Positions 8,743 to 18,852 are shown, counted from the stretch's first letter. The stretch is 46,347 nucleotides of DNA from Opitutus sp. GAS368 (GCA_945903465.1 CAMDOF010000045.1:1-46347); one strand, 5' to 3'. Notes: generated by a model from the sequence alone, not told the origin. Numbers and translations: made by a program.

Positions 8743-11700
8743 TCACCATGTTCCACGGAGGCCGAATTCCAACCGCGGATCGAGATAGTCCTGCCGGTTG
8801 AGGAGGAATCCGTTTTGCGTGTTCTCGATCGGGGCGTTGAACAGATTGCGAATCTGAACGAACGGGACGACGCGACGCGAAAAGCTGTATTCCATCCGCA
8901 GATCCACCGTGGTGCGCGGTTTCATTTGGGTCCGCGTGTTCGTGTACGTCAACGCCCCGCCGGTGTAGCGCACGTCGGAACGCGAGATGCCACGGAGCGT
9001 TTTGCCGGCGTGATTGAGGCTGAGCATCGTGGAGAATCCCTTCCGGCGCCAGTTCAGCGCGAGGTTGTATTGCCGCGTCACGGCGTCCAATTCGAGCGAG
9101 TGGCGGACCTGCTCGACGAGCGCCCGGTTCTGCTCAGGATTGCCGGCGACCAACACCTGTTGCGTCACGATGGGCCCGACGTCGATGAACGTGGCGTTGG
9201 CCTGTACGCCGAGCGTGTTCAGCGGCGCGGGGAGGAAACCGAGCGTCTGCGAATACATCAGCTCGAGTCCGGAGTAGCGGCCGGGTTCGGCGACGTTGAA
9301 CCGCGTGACGACATCGTAGTCGGACGGGGCGCCGGACAGGCTGCCGTCGTTGAGCTCAAGTTCGGCGGCGAGTTCCCGGGTGAGCGAGCGCGTGGCTTGC
9401 ACGATGTAGTTGCGAAAATCCTTCCGAAACAGCGACGCGCCCAGCATGCCGGACTGCCCGAAGTGATACTCGTATCCAAGATCGTAGTTCGTGATTTCAT
9501 AAGGACGCAGCGCGGGATTGGTGAGGCTCACCCGGCCGCGCGCGCCCGCCGGCGTCGGTTCCGTGATCGTGAGCGTGCTCGGCAGGAGATCGCCGTAGTT
9601 GGGCAGCCCGATGGATTGTGCGGTGGCGGCACGGAAGATGTGGTTGGGTGTGACGGCATACTTCGCGTTGAGCGAAAAATAGTTGTCGCGGTGGCTGAAG
9701 TTGCCGACTGCGCGCAGGAAACGGTTTTCGTTTTTCGAGGTGATTTCCTCGTGCCGCACGCCGGTGACGACGAGGAGGCCCTTGGTCGGCCGGAGATCGA
9801 AGCGCGCATAGGCGCCCTGCACGGTTTCGTCGAAGCGCGGCAGCGCGTTCGTGTCGTAGGTCTGCAGCGGCAGGTGGCCGTACAGTTCGTAGGCGCGCTT
9901 CATGTTGATCCAGGCGACGGTGCCGGGCTGGCCGAGCGGCGCGGGGGCGGCCGACCAGATCGCATCGGTCAGCGCCAGCATGCCGGGACCGGCGGGAACC
10001 GTCGGATCGACGGGCGTCCGCCGGTTGAATTGTTCGCTCTTCCGCAACTTCGAGTCCTGGCGGACGCCGACTTGCGCGGTGAAGGGAATCCGGGCGACCT
10101 CGAAGGGCTTGCTCAGGTCGACCGCGACGCCTTGCCGCGTGTCCCATGCGCTGCGAGGCAGGGTGAACATCCGCGAGACACTGAAACGCGAATTGTCGTT
10201 GAGCTGCACGGGCGTGCCGCCCGCCACCATGGTGACCCCCGGCACTAGCGCGCCGAGGTTGGAGAGGTTGATGGTGACGTTCGCCAAGCCGGAGTCGACC
10301 TGCCCGAAGTAGCCCTCGGTGATGTCGCTGTAACGGTTGTCGGCCTTGTTCCAGTAGATGTCGGAGGTCAGCTTCAGGCCGGCGCCAAATTCATGTTTCA
10401 GCGACGCGTTGCTGGTATAGGTGGTGCCGGCTTTGCGCTTTTGCTCCATGCGGTTGAGCAGGCGTCCGACGCCGTTCGTCGAGCCGGCTGACATCGTGTG
10501 CACGGGAGTCTGGCCCAGTGCCAGCGTCGGATGGTTGCCGACGATGATCGCGTAGAGGTGATGTGACCACGGCATGTCGAACCAATTCCAGGAACCGCCG
10601 ACACTGACGGTCGTGCGCGGGCCGGCACGCCAATCGACGCGGCCGGACGCGCTGCGGCGCGTGTTGATCGCGTAGTCGGTGTAGAAATTCCACTCGGTCG
10701 GCGAGGGATCGGTGGGCAGTCCGCCCGAACCGGGATTGAAGGTGTAGACGTACGCGCTGCGCTCCATCATCCGGATGTTCTCGTAATTCCGCAGTCCAAC
10801 ATAAAAACCCAGGTTCTCGCGGAGGCGCATGGTGAGATCGAGTTCGGCGTTGGGCCGGGTCATCGTCGTGCGCTCGCCGGTGAGAGGTGAGAGTCCCTTG
10901 AGCTGCGTGGCGTGCCGCTCGCCGGGGGTGGAGAAAAACACGCGGTAGCGGAAGAGCGTGTCGCGCCGGTCGAACGCGCTCTTCGTCACGAGATTCACCG
11001 AGCCGCCCGCGTTGGTGGCCGGTTTGTCGGGCGTCAGCGTTTTGAAAACCTCGACCGTCTCGATGTTGCTCACGGAGATCTGTTCGAACTCGAAGCGACG
11101 CTCGGTGCCGCCGGAACTCGCACTGGCGACGGGGTTGTTGTCCATCGTGACGGTGGTGAGTGACGGGCTCAGTCCGCGCAGCGAGAGCGCGCGGGCGTCG
11201 TCGGCCGAATAGTCGAGACCGACGCCCGGCAGAAACTTCAGGTAGTCGGCGACGTTGCCGTTGAAGATGTCGCCGAACTGATCTCCGGCCGCGACGATGC
11301 GGGAGTCGCTGGCGGCCTTTTGCAGGGCGATCGCCTTGGACATGCCCTCCCGGGTGCCGCTGACGCGGAACTCGTCGAGCTGCACCACGTCGGTGCCCAT
11401 GCGGATGGTCGGGTTGGCCGGGCGGTCGGAGGAGACTGTGACGGAGAGCGTCGAGCGCGCCAGGCCTGGATACGAGACGGCGAGCTGAACCTCGCCTGGG
11501 GTGAGCCCGCGGATCGTGAAGCGGCCATTGCGATCGGTGGTGGCGGTCAGCTTGGAGCCGGCGACGCTGACTTCGGCACCCTCGAGGTAGGCCGATGTAC
11601 CGCCGTCGATCACGGTGCCGATAATGGCAGTGCCGGCGGCGGTCTGGGCGTAGGCGATGGAATCGAGGAGTCGGCTGGAAACGAGAGCGAAGACACAAAG

Positions 11701-11760
11701 GATGAGTCGCGAAAAGCGGCGCGTTTCGCCGGGCTGAAAGAAAGGATGAGTGATGTTCAT
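8743..11760 (-). CDS. TonB-dependent receptor with N-terminal carboxypeptidase-regulatory-like domain
   Basis: The 1005-residue protein begins at the ATG at 11760 (a GTG at 11775 is the alternative). A signal peptide ends near AYAQ. Residues about 45-120 form an Ig-like CarboxypepD_reg domain (IIGTVIDGGTSAYLEGAEV, DRNGRFTIRGLTPGEVQLAV). The plug domain follows (about 130-265), with ADYLKFLPGVG, LSLRGLSPS, TVTMDNNPVA, IETVEVFKTLTPDKP and GGSVNLVTKSAF. A large barrel ends with FGLRGTW. It heads a minus-strand unit with a BNR enzyme, BASS symporter, kinase and aldolase. The conserved 19-bp element lies about 100 bp upstream of its start, shared with the divergent BNR gene at 11958. It is more diverged from the other Ig-domain receptors here than they are from each other. 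Confidence 0.95.
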   Translation of the reverse strand: MNITHPFFQPGETRRFSRLILCVFALVSSRLLDSIAYAQTAAGTAIIGTVIDGGTSAYLEGAEVSVAGSKLTATTDRNGRFTIRGLTPGEVQLAVSYPGLARSTLSVTVSSDRPANPTIRMGTDVVQLDEFRVSGTREGMSKAIALQKAASDSRIVAAGDQFGDIFNGNVADYLKFLPGVGLDYSADDARALSLRGLSPSLTTVTMDNNPVASASSGGTERRFEFEQISVSNIETVEVFKTLTPDKPATNAGGSVNLVTKSAFDRRDTLFRYRVFFSTPGERHATQLKGLSPLTGERTTMTRPNAELDLTMRLRENLGFYVGLRNYENIRMMERSAYVYTFNPGSGGLPTDPSPTEWNFYTDYAINTRRSASGRVDWRAGPRTTVSVGGSWNWFDMPWSHHLYAIIVGNHPTLALGQTPVHTMSAGSTNGVGRLLNRMEQKRKAGTTYTSNASLKHEFGAGLKLTSDIYWNKADNRYSDITEGYFGQVDSGLANVTINLSNLGALVPGVTMVAGGTPVQLNDNSRFSVSRMFTLPRSAWDTRQGVAVDLSKPFEVARIPFTAQVGVRQDSKLRKSEQFNRRTPVDPTVPAGPGMLALTDAIWSAAPAPLGQPGTVAWINMKRAYELYGHLPLQTYDTNALPRFDETVQGAYARFDLRPTKGLLVVTGVRHEEITSKNENRFLRAVGNFSHRDNYFSLNAKYAVTPNHIFRAATAQSIGLPNYGDLLPSTLTITEPTPAGARGRVSLTNPALRPYEITNYDLGYEYHFGQSGMLGASLFRKDFRNYIVQATRSLTRELAAELELNDGSLSGAPSDYDVVTRFNVAEPGRYSGLELMYSQTLGFLPAPLNTLGVQANATFIDVGPIVTQQVLVAGNPEQNRALVEQVRHSLELDAVTRQYNLALNWRRKGFSTMLSLNHAGKTLRGISRSDVRYTGGALTYTNTRTQMKPRTTVDLRMEYSFSRRVVPFVQIRNLFNAPIENTQNGFLLNRQDYLDPRLEFGLRGTW

Positions 11761-11859
11761 GGCAGGGGTGGTCACGGGGGTGGTCGACGGCGTCGGTCTC
11801 CGCGGAGGTGCGATGTCGGGTCGAATGCTGATCGGGCGGCAGCGCGGAGTGAAGCAAGT

Positions 11860-11878
11860 CGCTACGTAAATCGTTACG
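11860..11878 (-). promoter_or_regulatory. Putative LacI-type operator, copy 1
   Basis: On the plus strand the element reads CGCTACGTAAATCGTTACG. It lies between the divergent receptor (start 11760) and BNR gene (start 11958), about 100 and 80 bp from the two starts. It matches the elements at 18970, 36989 and 38435. The following TGGCGGC is shared with the 36989 copy. The TACGTA core centred on CG fits LacI-family operators. Confidence 0.65.
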
Positions 11879-11957
11879 TGGCGGCTCGGGATTTAACGAT
11901 GTTCGCCACTTCAAGCTGGGTGGAACGGGTGGGGGCGTTACGTTTGGCGAGCACCCC

Positions 11958-13181
11958 ATGCGTATTCCTGCCGCCTTCGTCGTTTCGATCCTCGCGTTTG
12001 GCTGTATGACGCGGACGGCCCCTGCGGCGGAATCCAGCGGCGGCGCCCTGGCTTCGCACCTGGACCATTCGCTGGAGGCAATCCCGGTCAATCATGCGCC
12101 CGGTCCGGAATACTCCGAGCGGGTGCTGAACTACGCGATGTCCCGCGGCATCGAGCAGACCCGCGGCGGCCGGATGTGGGCGGCCTGGGTGGCGGGAGGC
12201 GACAACGATCGCGCCTTTATCGTCGCGGCCACAAGCGACGATCGCGGGGTGACCTGGTCGAAACCGCGCTTCGTCCTTCATTCAAAGGATCCCGAAGACG
12301 TTCCCCTCCGTCGCCGCGCGCGCGTGAGCAATTTCTGGGCGGACCCGGCGGGGCGGCTGTGGTTTTTCTACGACCAGTCGATGGCGTCCTTCGATGGCCG
12401 GGCCGGGTTCTGGGCGATCACCTGCGATAATCCCGATGCGGCGCGGCCCGTGTGGTCGGTCCCGCGCCGCATCTGGCATGGCTCAATGCTGAACAAGCCA
12501 ATCGTGTTGAAGAACGGTGACTGGCTGGCGCCCGTCACGCTCTGGTCGCGCAACAAGATCTCCGCGCCGTTGCGCGACGCGTATCGCGAACTCGATGACG
12601 ACCGGATGGCGCACGCGTTCGTCTCGACCGATCGGGGCGCGACCTGGCAGCGGCGCGGCGGAGTGCGCATACCCGAGACGGACTTCGACGAACACATGCT
12701 GGTGGAGCTGCGCGACGGCCGGATCTGGCTGCTGGCGCGCTCCGCCCGGGGCATCGCAGAGAGTTTCTCGGCGGACGGCGGGCGGACGTGGAGCGAACCG
12801 AAGGTGCGTTTTCCGCACGTGAGTTCACGCTTTTTTATCCGTCGGCTCGCGTCGGGAAATCTGCTGCTGGTGAGGCACGGCCACCTGAACGAGCGGACCG
12901 CCGGCCGTTCCCACCTGCGGGCGTTTTTGTCGGAGGATGACGGTGCCACGTGGAAGGGCGGCCTGTTGCTCGACGAACGGGAGCTCGTTTCCTACCCCGA
13001 TGGTTTTCAAGGAACCGACGGCACGCTCCACGTGATGTACGATCACGATCGCGCGAACGCCCGGGAGATCCTGATGGCGCGATTCACGGAGGCGAACGTG
13101 CTCGCCGGTGGTTTTGCCGGCCGCGACGCGCAAGCCCGCATGCGAGTGCACAAAGCCATGGGCCCCTCGGCTGCGCCCTGA
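11958..13181 (+). CDS. Secreted BNR/Asp-box propeller protein (sialidase superfamily)
   Basis: The 407-residue protein has a signal peptide (MRIPAAFVVSILAFGCMTRTAPAA) and Asp boxes SDDRGVTW, STDRGATW, SADGGRTW and SEDDGATW. It is a close paralogue of the gene at 7396: both share GGRMWAAWVAGG-type, DEHMLVELRDGRIWLLAR, RRLASGNLLLVRHG and SYPDGFQ patches and a LNKP turn after blade 2. As in that paralogue, the sialidase FRIP box is missing (SRGIEQTRGGR in its place), so the substrate is open. It is transcribed divergently from the receptor at 8743-11760 with an operator-like element between them. It appears to be a single-gene unit facing the BNR gene at 13321 tail to tail. Confidence 0.88.
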   Translation: MRIPAAFVVSILAFGCMTRTAPAAESSGGALASHLDHSLEAIPVNHAPGPEYSERVLNYAMSRGIEQTRGGRMWAAWVAGGDNDRAFIVAATSDDRGVTWSKPRFVLHSKDPEDVPLRRRARVSNFWADPAGRLWFFYDQSMASFDGRAGFWAITCDNPDAARPVWSVPRRIWHGSMLNKPIVLKNGDWLAPVTLWSRNKISAPLRDAYRELDDDRMAHAFVSTDRGATWQRRGGVRIPETDFDEHMLVELRDGRIWLLARSARGIAESFSADGGRTWSEPKVRFPHVSSRFFIRRLASGNLLLVRHGHLNERTAGRSHLRAFLSEDDGATWKGGLLLDERELVSYPDGFQGTDGTLHVMYDHDRANAREILMARFTEANVLAGGFAGRDAQARMRVHKAMGPSAAP

Positions 13182-13320
13182 TTCGGGCGGCGCGACATCG
13201 AACATTTTGCGGGAGTCGTGGGCATGCCGTCCGGACTTGGCCGGGCGGTCGATGATCGGTTCGTCCCGCGATGGTCCCGCGTCCGAACACTGATCGCCCC
13301 CCGTTGGCTTGTCCGTGACG

Positions 13321-14556
13321 CTACGGCGCCGCCAGCGGCGGCAACTTCGCGCCGTAGTAAACCGCGCGGTGCCGGTTGTCGTCGAAAGCGAAGTGCAGGT
13401 ACGCCCGGTCGCGGCTGACGAATCCGTCCGGATAGTTCATGCGGCCCTGCGGGCCGTCCGACGACTCCTTCACCAACACCCGGCGGTACGGCCAGGTCTT
13501 CATGCCGTCGAAGCTCACCCACAGGGCCAGCGGGCTGCGGTGCTTCGGATTCGGATTGTGCACGAGCGCCACGCTATCACCGCCGAGTCCGTAGATCGTC
13601 GCCTTCGAACCCGGATTGGGAATGTCAGTCTTCCGGGCTTGCTCGGGCCAGGTGCGGCCGCCATCGCGCGATTCCGCGTAATAGAGCACGCCGCCCAGCC
13701 GGTCGGCCCGGATGATCATCGCGATCCGTCCGTCACTGAGCTCGACGAGGTTGTTCTCCGCGAACCCGCTGTGGTCCTCGTCGTCGGTGAGCTTGATGTT
13801 GCCATGTTCGGACCACGTGCGGCCGCGGTCGGAGCTGATCAACACGCCGTTGCGCGAGCGCCGCACGGCATCGGTGCGCGTGTTCGGTTCCGGCTGGCCG
13901 TCGCGCCGTGCGACGTGGTGCTGGAACGGCAGCAGGATCCGGCCGTCGCGCGTCACGATGTGGTTGCGGACATACGTCTTGTTTTGCAACCGGCCCGGCA
14001 CGAGCTGCGGCACGCTCCACGTGCGGCAGCCGTCGGTGCTCTCGCTCAGCCACGATTTCCAGCCGGCGCGGTGCCCGTCGTGCGTGGAGAAATACAGCAC
14101 CGCGCGATCGCGCAGGACCATCAATTCGCTCGGTGACTGCGCGAGCTGCAGGCCCGTCCGCTCGAGCGGGAGCTTTGCCGGGGCCATCGGCGTCCAGGTC
14201 TTTCCCTGGTCGCGGCTGTAGGTGATCGTCACGTGATTCTCGGGTGCCGGTTCGTGGTCCCCGCCGCCGCGCATGACCATCACCCACGTGCCATCCGGCA
14301 GCTCGCGCAGCGCGGTGTCGCAGACCATGCTGTTGGGCTTCTGGCCGTCGAAGATCAGGGTCGTGCGGTCGTGTCGGGCGTCCTCGGTCGCCTGGCGCGC
14401 GTGGTCCGCGGCGCCCGCCGTCACCCCAGTGGCGCAAAGGAAGAGGAGGAAAATGGAGCGGGTCACGATCGTTGCCGGAAGGAAACGGAATTCTCCGGCG
14501 GCAGGGGTTTTCGGTTGGATGGGGATTTCAGAGTGGGATTTGGCGGGGAAAATCAT
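13321..14556 (-). CDS. BNR/Asp-box propeller protein (sialidase superfamily)
   Basis: The protein has 411 residues from the ATG at 14556. A GTG at 14466 would place the signal sequence ([20 protein letters not shown]) exactly at the N-terminus, so the first 30 residues may not be translated. Five Asp boxes are seen: [32 protein letters not shown] and the weaker SFDGMKTW. Other blade motifs are [36 protein letters not shown] and [12 protein letters not shown]. The E-N-N/R pattern and Tyr-Pro-Asp turn place it in the BNR_2 type of exo-sialidase-like propellers, but it is clearly more distant from the genes at 7396, 11958 and 37064 than those are from each other. It is third in a minus-strand unit after a receptor and another propeller enzyme, 79 bp from the latter. 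Confidence 0.87.
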   Translation of the reverse strand: MIFPAKSHSEIPIQPKTPAAGEFRFLPATIVTRSIFLLFLCATGVTAGAADHARQATEDARHDRTTLIFDGQKPNSMVCDTALRELPDGTWVMVMRGGGDHEPAPENHVTITYSRDQGKTWTPMAPAKLPLERTGLQLAQSPSELMVLRDRAVLYFSTHDGHRAGWKSWLSESTDGCRTWSVPQLVPGRLQNKTYVRNHIVTRDGRILLPFQHHVARRDGQPEPNTRTDAVRRSRNGVLISSDRGRTWSEHGNIKLTDDEDHSGFAENNLVELSDGRIAMIIRADRLGGVLYYAESRDGGRTWPEQARKTDIPNPGSKATIYGLGGDSVALVHNPNPKHRSPLALWVSFDGMKTWPYRRVLVKESSDGPQGRMNYPDGFVSRDRAYLHFAFDDNRHRAVYYGAKLPPLAAP

Positions 14557-14635
14557 GGGAGCGCACCGTCGGTCCGGCAGACGAGCGCAGTGGGGGTGAT
14601 GATCCAGTGCGGTTGGAGGTGGGCGTAGCGTTTGA

Positions 14636-16300
14636 TCATCGTGGCGGGGCCGCGAGAGCGGCCGAACCCACCGTGTCGATCACACCGGGATAACCCGGAC
14701 CGCCGGCGGCGACGTAGCCCCGGCTGGCACCTGAAGCATCAGGGCTCACCCAAAAGGCGTAGAGGCTGCCACGTGTGAGGTGGAAGCGAAAGCGCACGGG
14801 CCTGCCACGCAGCGGCGCCAGATCGGCCGCGCCGTTCCAGCGAATCGGCTGCAACGTTTTGTCCGCGGAGACGGGCACGCAGTTCTCGCGGGTGAAGGGA
14901 GCGATCGACGCACCATTTTCGTCGAGCACCTCGGCGCGCAATTCGCCGCCGGCGGGTACGGCCGCGTTTACGAAGATCTGGCGACCGCTGAAGGTGACCG
15001 GCCGCGTCGTCAGTGTGCCGGCGTTGCCCTTGGCGTCCATCGATGCGAAGCCATCGCGGCGCAACACCGCCATCCCGACACTTGCACCGGTGTACATCCC
15101 CCGATGTTTCCCGTCGGGCGCGACGCCCGAGTAGGCGCAGTACGGGAAATATAATTGGTCGCCGACCACGAGACACACGCCCGTCGTGGTGTGCACGTAT
15201 CCACGATCCCAGTCGCCGTCGCGCTGCGTCGGGGCGATAAACGCGCGCCGGTCCGGACGGGCCCAGTGAAAGCCGTCGCGGCTGAAGCCGATTTTCAACT
15301 CGGTGAATTTCGGAAACAGGCCCAGCTCGCAGATGCTGTTTCTCGGGCCGAGTAGAATCTGAAACGCGCCGAGCATGATGCTCTCGTAGGCGACGGCGCT
15401 GAGGCTGTAGAGCTGCGGGGTGTCGCCGATTTTCGGGTCCGGCTTGTCGAGATCGTCCGCGTCGGCCCAGTGGACGGAGCGGTCGAAGGCGGCGGCCTGG
15501 CCGTAAACCGGACTCTCGGCGTAGGAGCGGTTCCGACCGTGCGGACCGCCGCGTTTGATGCTGTAGACCCAGACGCGCCGGAACGGATTGTAGAAAAACG
15601 AGCAGTAGTCGCCGGCCTTGCCGGCCGCGGTCTCGTTCAGGACGCGACCGTCGTCCGCGATCGTGGAAAGGAAATGCGACTGCCGTTTCCCGGTATGGTC
15701 GGCCAGGAATTTCACGCGTTCGGACGGGTTGGTGGCGGTGGTGTCGAGCCACACGGAATTGTCGCCGCCGACGTGGGCGGAGTTTCGCGCGAGGATCAGA
15801 TTCCCGCCGGCGAGGCCGAGATTCGGGCGCTCCCAGTTAATCGCATCGCGGCTGGTGGCGAGGGCGAGCCCGCCGCGCCAGTCGGCTGTGTACCACATCT
15901 TGAACAAGGCCGCGGCGGGATCGTAGAAGACACCGCCGTGGCCGAGATAGGTGACGGCGCGCTGGCCGTCGGCGGGGCCGATTTCATCCGGCGTGGTGGG
16001 CTTGAACACGGGGTTGCCCTCATATTTCCGCGCGAGGTGGAACGTGCGCGTGAGATTGGTTTCAGAGATCAGGAAATCGTCGACGAAGAGCTGGCGGCCC
16101 ACGTCGATGGGGATCACGGCCGGAGGGGCCTTCAGATACGGCACCGGCATGACCTCGCGCGATTTCGGATCGCGGGTTTTGACCGGCCACTCCGCGGGGA
16201 GCCGGATGCCGTTGTAGAGCAATTCGCCGGCCGGCTCGGCGGCGGCGCAGAGAAGTACTGAAGCGACGCCAAAGTGGAGGAGGGAAAAAAATTTGGTCAT
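14636..16300 (-). CDS. Secreted propeller-type putative glycoside hydrolase (paralogue of 24093 gene)
   Basis: The 554-residue protein starts at the ATG at 16300, preceded by a GGAG ribosome-binding site seven bases upstream and followed by a signal peptide ([21 protein letters not shown]). The frame upstream of this start runs into repeat DNA and is rejected. Conserved patches are [78 protein letters not shown] and [15 protein letters not shown]. Repeated FYD/W and SRD-W elements suggest a five-bladed propeller like GH32/GH43 enzymes, which I infer from pattern only. A C-terminal beta-sandwich-like part (about 430-554) ends in [11 protein letters not shown]. Catalytic residues cannot be assigned with confidence. 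It lies between a TonB receptor and a BNR enzyme in one minus-strand unit. Confidence 0.8.
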   Translation of the reverse strand: MTKFFSLLHFGVASVLLCAAAEPAGELLYNGIRLPAEWPVKTRDPKSREVMPVPYLKAPPAVIPIDVGRQLFVDDFLISETNLTRTFHLARKYEGNPVFKPTTPDEIGPADGQRAVTYLGHGGVFYDPAAALFKMWYTADWRGGLALATSRDAINWERPNLGLAGGNLILARNSAHVGGDNSVWLDTTATNPSERVKFLADHTGKRQSHFLSTIADDGRVLNETAAGKAGDYCSFFYNPFRRVWVYSIKRGGPHGRNRSYAESPVYGQAAAFDRSVHWADADDLDKPDPKIGDTPQLYSLSAVAYESIMLGAFQILLGPRNSICELGLFPKFTELKIGFSRDGFHWARPDRRAFIAPTQRDGDWDRGYVHTTTGVCLVVGDQLYFPYCAYSGVAPDGKHRGMYTGASVGMAVLRRDGFASMDAKGNAGTLTTRPVTFSGRQIFVNAAVPAGGELRAEVLDENGASIAPFTRENCVPVSADKTLQPIRWNGAADLAPLRGRPVRFRFHLTRGSLYAFWVSPDASGASRGYVAAGGPGYPGVIDTVGSAALAAPPR

Positions 16301-16314
16301 AAAACTCCGCCCCG

Positions 16315-16443
16315 GTAGCTGCGAGTGCCAGCGAGTGGACTCCGCTCGCTCACGCTCGCAGCTACGGAAGGTCGGGGCGCAACGAAATAACTGTGACGCA
16401 ACGCGGGATGCACGGGCAACCACTCGCTGGCGCTCGCAGCTAC
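16315..16443. repeat. Nested inverted-repeat element (REP/MITE-like)
   Basis: 24-bp arms at 16315-16338 and 16420-16443 are reverse complements with one mismatch (GTAGCTGCGAG... against ...CTCGCAGCTAC). Inside, CTCGCAGCTAC at 16355-16365 also pairs with the left arm, giving a compact hairpin. The element fills most of the gap between the receptor at 16468 and the hydrolase at 14636. It could be a transcript-processing or attenuation hairpin that lowers downstream expression, or a non-autonomous mobile element. Confidence 0.75.
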
Positions 16444-16467
16444 GGAAAATGGAATGGAGTTTCATCA

Positions 16468-18852
16468 TTAGAATTTGAGACCGTAGCGGGTCATGTAGGC
16501 GCGACCGTCGTTGAGCCGCCCGGAGGAGCCCCACCACTCCCGGTCGGCGACATTGCGGACGTTGAGGCCGACGGAGTGCTTGTAGCGGCCGAGGGAGAAG
16601 TCGTAGCTGGCAAACACATCGACCAGCGTGGACGAGGACCGCACTTCTTCGATGCGATTCGTCGGGCCGAAATTCAGCCGGAGCGCGTTCGTGATGTTGC
16701 CGGTGCCGGTGATCTCGGAGCCGCCGCGGCCGTAGCGCGAGACATAGGAGTCGACGTAGGCGACGCTGGCGCCGACGGCGACACCGCGGAGCGCGGCAGC
16801 CTTGAAACGATGGGTGAGCGCGAGACTCGCGTTGCCTTTCGGGGCGCCAAGGAGCTGCACCCCGACGCTGAGCGGATCATTGCTGCTCTTCGAGGTGCGC
16901 GCGTCGAGGTGGCCGAAGACGGTGCGCACGGAAAGATTCTCCGTGAGCGAGCCGGAGGCCTCGATCTCGTAGCCTTCGATTTTTTCCTCCCCGTTGCCGA
17001 CGTACTGTGCGACGCCCGGCGGGAAATTGCCGTCGACGTCGGCGATGAACGCCGAGTTGGTTTGAGCGATTTGGTGGCGGCGGATGAAGAAGGCGCTCGA
17101 CGACCAGTAGAGTTTGCCGCCGAGCAATTCGCCCTTCACGCCGAACTCGACGCCGCGCGAGCGCGGGTTGTCCTGCAGGGCGCCGGTGCCGCGATCGATG
17201 GTCGTACTGGTGGTGAAGCCGGTGCTGACGTTGCCAAACAGGCTGACGACATCTCCGAGCGGCCGGGCCACGCCGCCGACGCTGAACGTGGGTTGGCTGA
17301 TCTGCTTGTTGGCGGAGTTCGCGCGGTTCAGATAATCGATATAGCGGTTGTCGAGCCGCTCCAGCCGCAGCGAACCGAAGAGCAGCAGACGCCGTTGGAA
17401 AGGCTCGATGCGTTCGCTGATCAACACGCTGCCGAGCCGCGTCGTGAGATCGTTGCGCGTGGTGCGGGTCGTGAGCTGGGCGCGCTCGAACTGGTAGTAG
17501 TCCGGGTTGCGCGGATCGAGGTTGCGCACGGATGCGGGCAGGGCGTTTTGCAGCGCGGCGGGCAGCGTGAGGAGCAGGTTGGGAATCTCCTGGGTTTGCG
17601 AGGCATCGACCGAGAACAACAGCTTGTGCGGAATCTTCCCGGTCTTGAACGAGGCGAGGAGATCGATCTGGCCGCCGTAGAAGTAGTCGGCCTCGGGTTG
17701 GGCGAAGGCCGTGCGTCCCGCGAACAACCCAGTGCCGACGTTGTAGTTGGGCAGACTCCAGCGCCAGGCTTCGAAGGGGCGTTTCCACGCCTGGAGGTTG
17801 GCGCGCAGGCTGAGCACGGAATTTATTCGGTGCTCCGCCCGTACGTCGAGGGTGAACGCCTCGCGAATCACGCTGAAATGCGGGCCGTAGGCGTTGAACC
17901 CGCGCCGCATCAGGTTGTCCTCGATGCCGCCGATCATGTTGGCAACGTTGAGCCCCGAGACGGGGCTGCGGAATGTCGGGAACTGTTTCACCGGTCCGCC
18001 GGTGCCACTGTTCATGAAGCGGCTGAGCTGTTCCACCTCGAGGGTCAGCGACGTGTCCGGGCTGTGTTCGTAGGTAAAGGCGGCGCTCGCGGCCCAGGTG
18101 CGGTTGTAATAAAATTCCTCCGTGCCGTTCTGATCCGTGTGGGCGGCGTCGAGCCGGTAGAAAAGTTTGCCTGATCCGCCGATGGGCCCGGTGACGTGAA
18201 GCTCGCCGCGCTTGTAGTCGTAGCTGCCGAGGACGGTGCGGAAGCTGTAACTGGGGCGGCGTTGCGGGCGCTGGGTGATGTAGTTGACGAGGCCGCCGGG
18301 ACTCGCGCGGCCAAACGTGGCGGCGAGCGGGCCCTTGATGACCTCGACGCGCTCCATGTTGACGACCTCGCCGGTGCCGATGCGCGTGAATCCATTCCGA
18401 TAATACGGCACGCCGAACCCGCGGATGCGCGTGTTGGCGGTGCCGCCCTGGGGCTCGCCGATCAGGCCGGCGCCGGCGATGTGCGCCATGATGTCGACGT
18501 CCTGGATGAGCAGAAAGTCCTCGATGAACTGCCGGTTGATCACCGACACGGCGATCGGGGTGTCGAGCATCGAGGTGGTGATGCGCATGGCGCCGAGTGT
18601 TTCGTCGACCTTGATGCTGCGATTCTCGGGCGGGGTGTTTACGACGAATTCCTTCAGCGTGTAGACGTTGTCGGCCGTCGCGGCCGCGGAAGAGGTGGCG
18701 GCAGCCGGCTGCGCGCGAACAGAAATTGCGCCACCGAGGAGGGTGGCACAGAGCGAGGCGCGGAGCGCATGCCCCACCTTTTGGTTTCCAGTCCTAAAAG
18801 GGAGAACGGGTTCGACTGAAGTTCCAACGCTGGGGAGGAGGAATTTGCTCAT
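16468..18852 (-). CDS. TonB-dependent receptor, siderophore-receptor-like subtype
   Basis: The protein has 794 residues, shorter than the other receptors here, and lacks the Ig-like N-terminal domain. After a signal region ending near ISVRAQ comes a plug domain at about 70-215. Its motifs are DTPIAVSVINRQFIEDF, TRIRGFGVPYYRNG, NMERVEVIKGPLAATFGR and SPGGLVNYITQRP, the FhuE/FecA-like arrangement. The barrel ends in RYGLKF. Such proteins are often named siderophore receptors, but in this phylum the subtype also accompanies polysaccharide loci, and here it precedes two propeller enzymes, which favours a glycan ligand. The start at 18852 gives a long N-terminus (about 45 residues before the signal cleavage site); a later start is possible. 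The 19-bp element lies 118 bp upstream. Confidence 0.94.
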   Translation of the reverse strand: MSKFLLPSVGTSVEPVLPFRTGNQKVGHALRASLCATLLGGAISVRAQPAAATSSAAATADNVYTLKEFVVNTPPENRSIKVDETLGAMRITTSMLDTPIAVSVINRQFIEDFLLIQDVDIMAHIAGAGLIGEPQGGTANTRIRGFGVPYYRNGFTRIGTGEVVNMERVEVIKGPLAATFGRASPGGLVNYITQRPQRRPSYSFRTVLGSYDYKRGELHVTGPIGGSGKLFYRLDAAHTDQNGTEEFYYNRTWAASAAFTYEHSPDTSLTLEVEQLSRFMNSGTGGPVKQFPTFRSPVSGLNVANMIGGIEDNLMRRGFNAYGPHFSVIREAFTLDVRAEHRINSVLSLRANLQAWKRPFEAWRWSLPNYNVGTGLFAGRTAFAQPEADYFYGGQIDLLASFKTGKIPHKLLFSVDASQTQEIPNLLLTLPAALQNALPASVRNLDPRNPDYYQFERAQLTTRTTRNDLTTRLGSVLISERIEPFQRRLLLFGSLRLERLDNRYIDYLNRANSANKQISQPTFSVGGVARPLGDVVSLFGNVSTGFTTSTTIDRGTGALQDNPRSRGVEFGVKGELLGGKLYWSSSAFFIRRHQIAQTNSAFIADVDGNFPPGVAQYVGNGEEKIEGYEIEASGSLTENLSVRTVFGHLDARTSKSSNDPLSVGVQLLGAPKGNASLALTHRFKAAALRGVAVGASVAYVDSYVSRYGRGGSEITGTGNITNALRLNFGPTNRIEEVRSSSTLVDVFASYDFSLGRYKHSVGLNVRNVADREWWGSSGRLNDGRAYMTRYGLKF

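Noticed and set aside
16301..16537. N-terminal extension of the propeller gene to 16537
   Set aside because: The extension translates the palindromic repeat (repeated RSCER segments); the ATG at 16300 has a ribosome-binding site and signal peptide.
16393..18174. 593-codon plus-strand frame opposite the siderophore-like receptor
   Set aside because: It starts in repeat DNA and mirrors the receptor coding sequence; no domain is seen.
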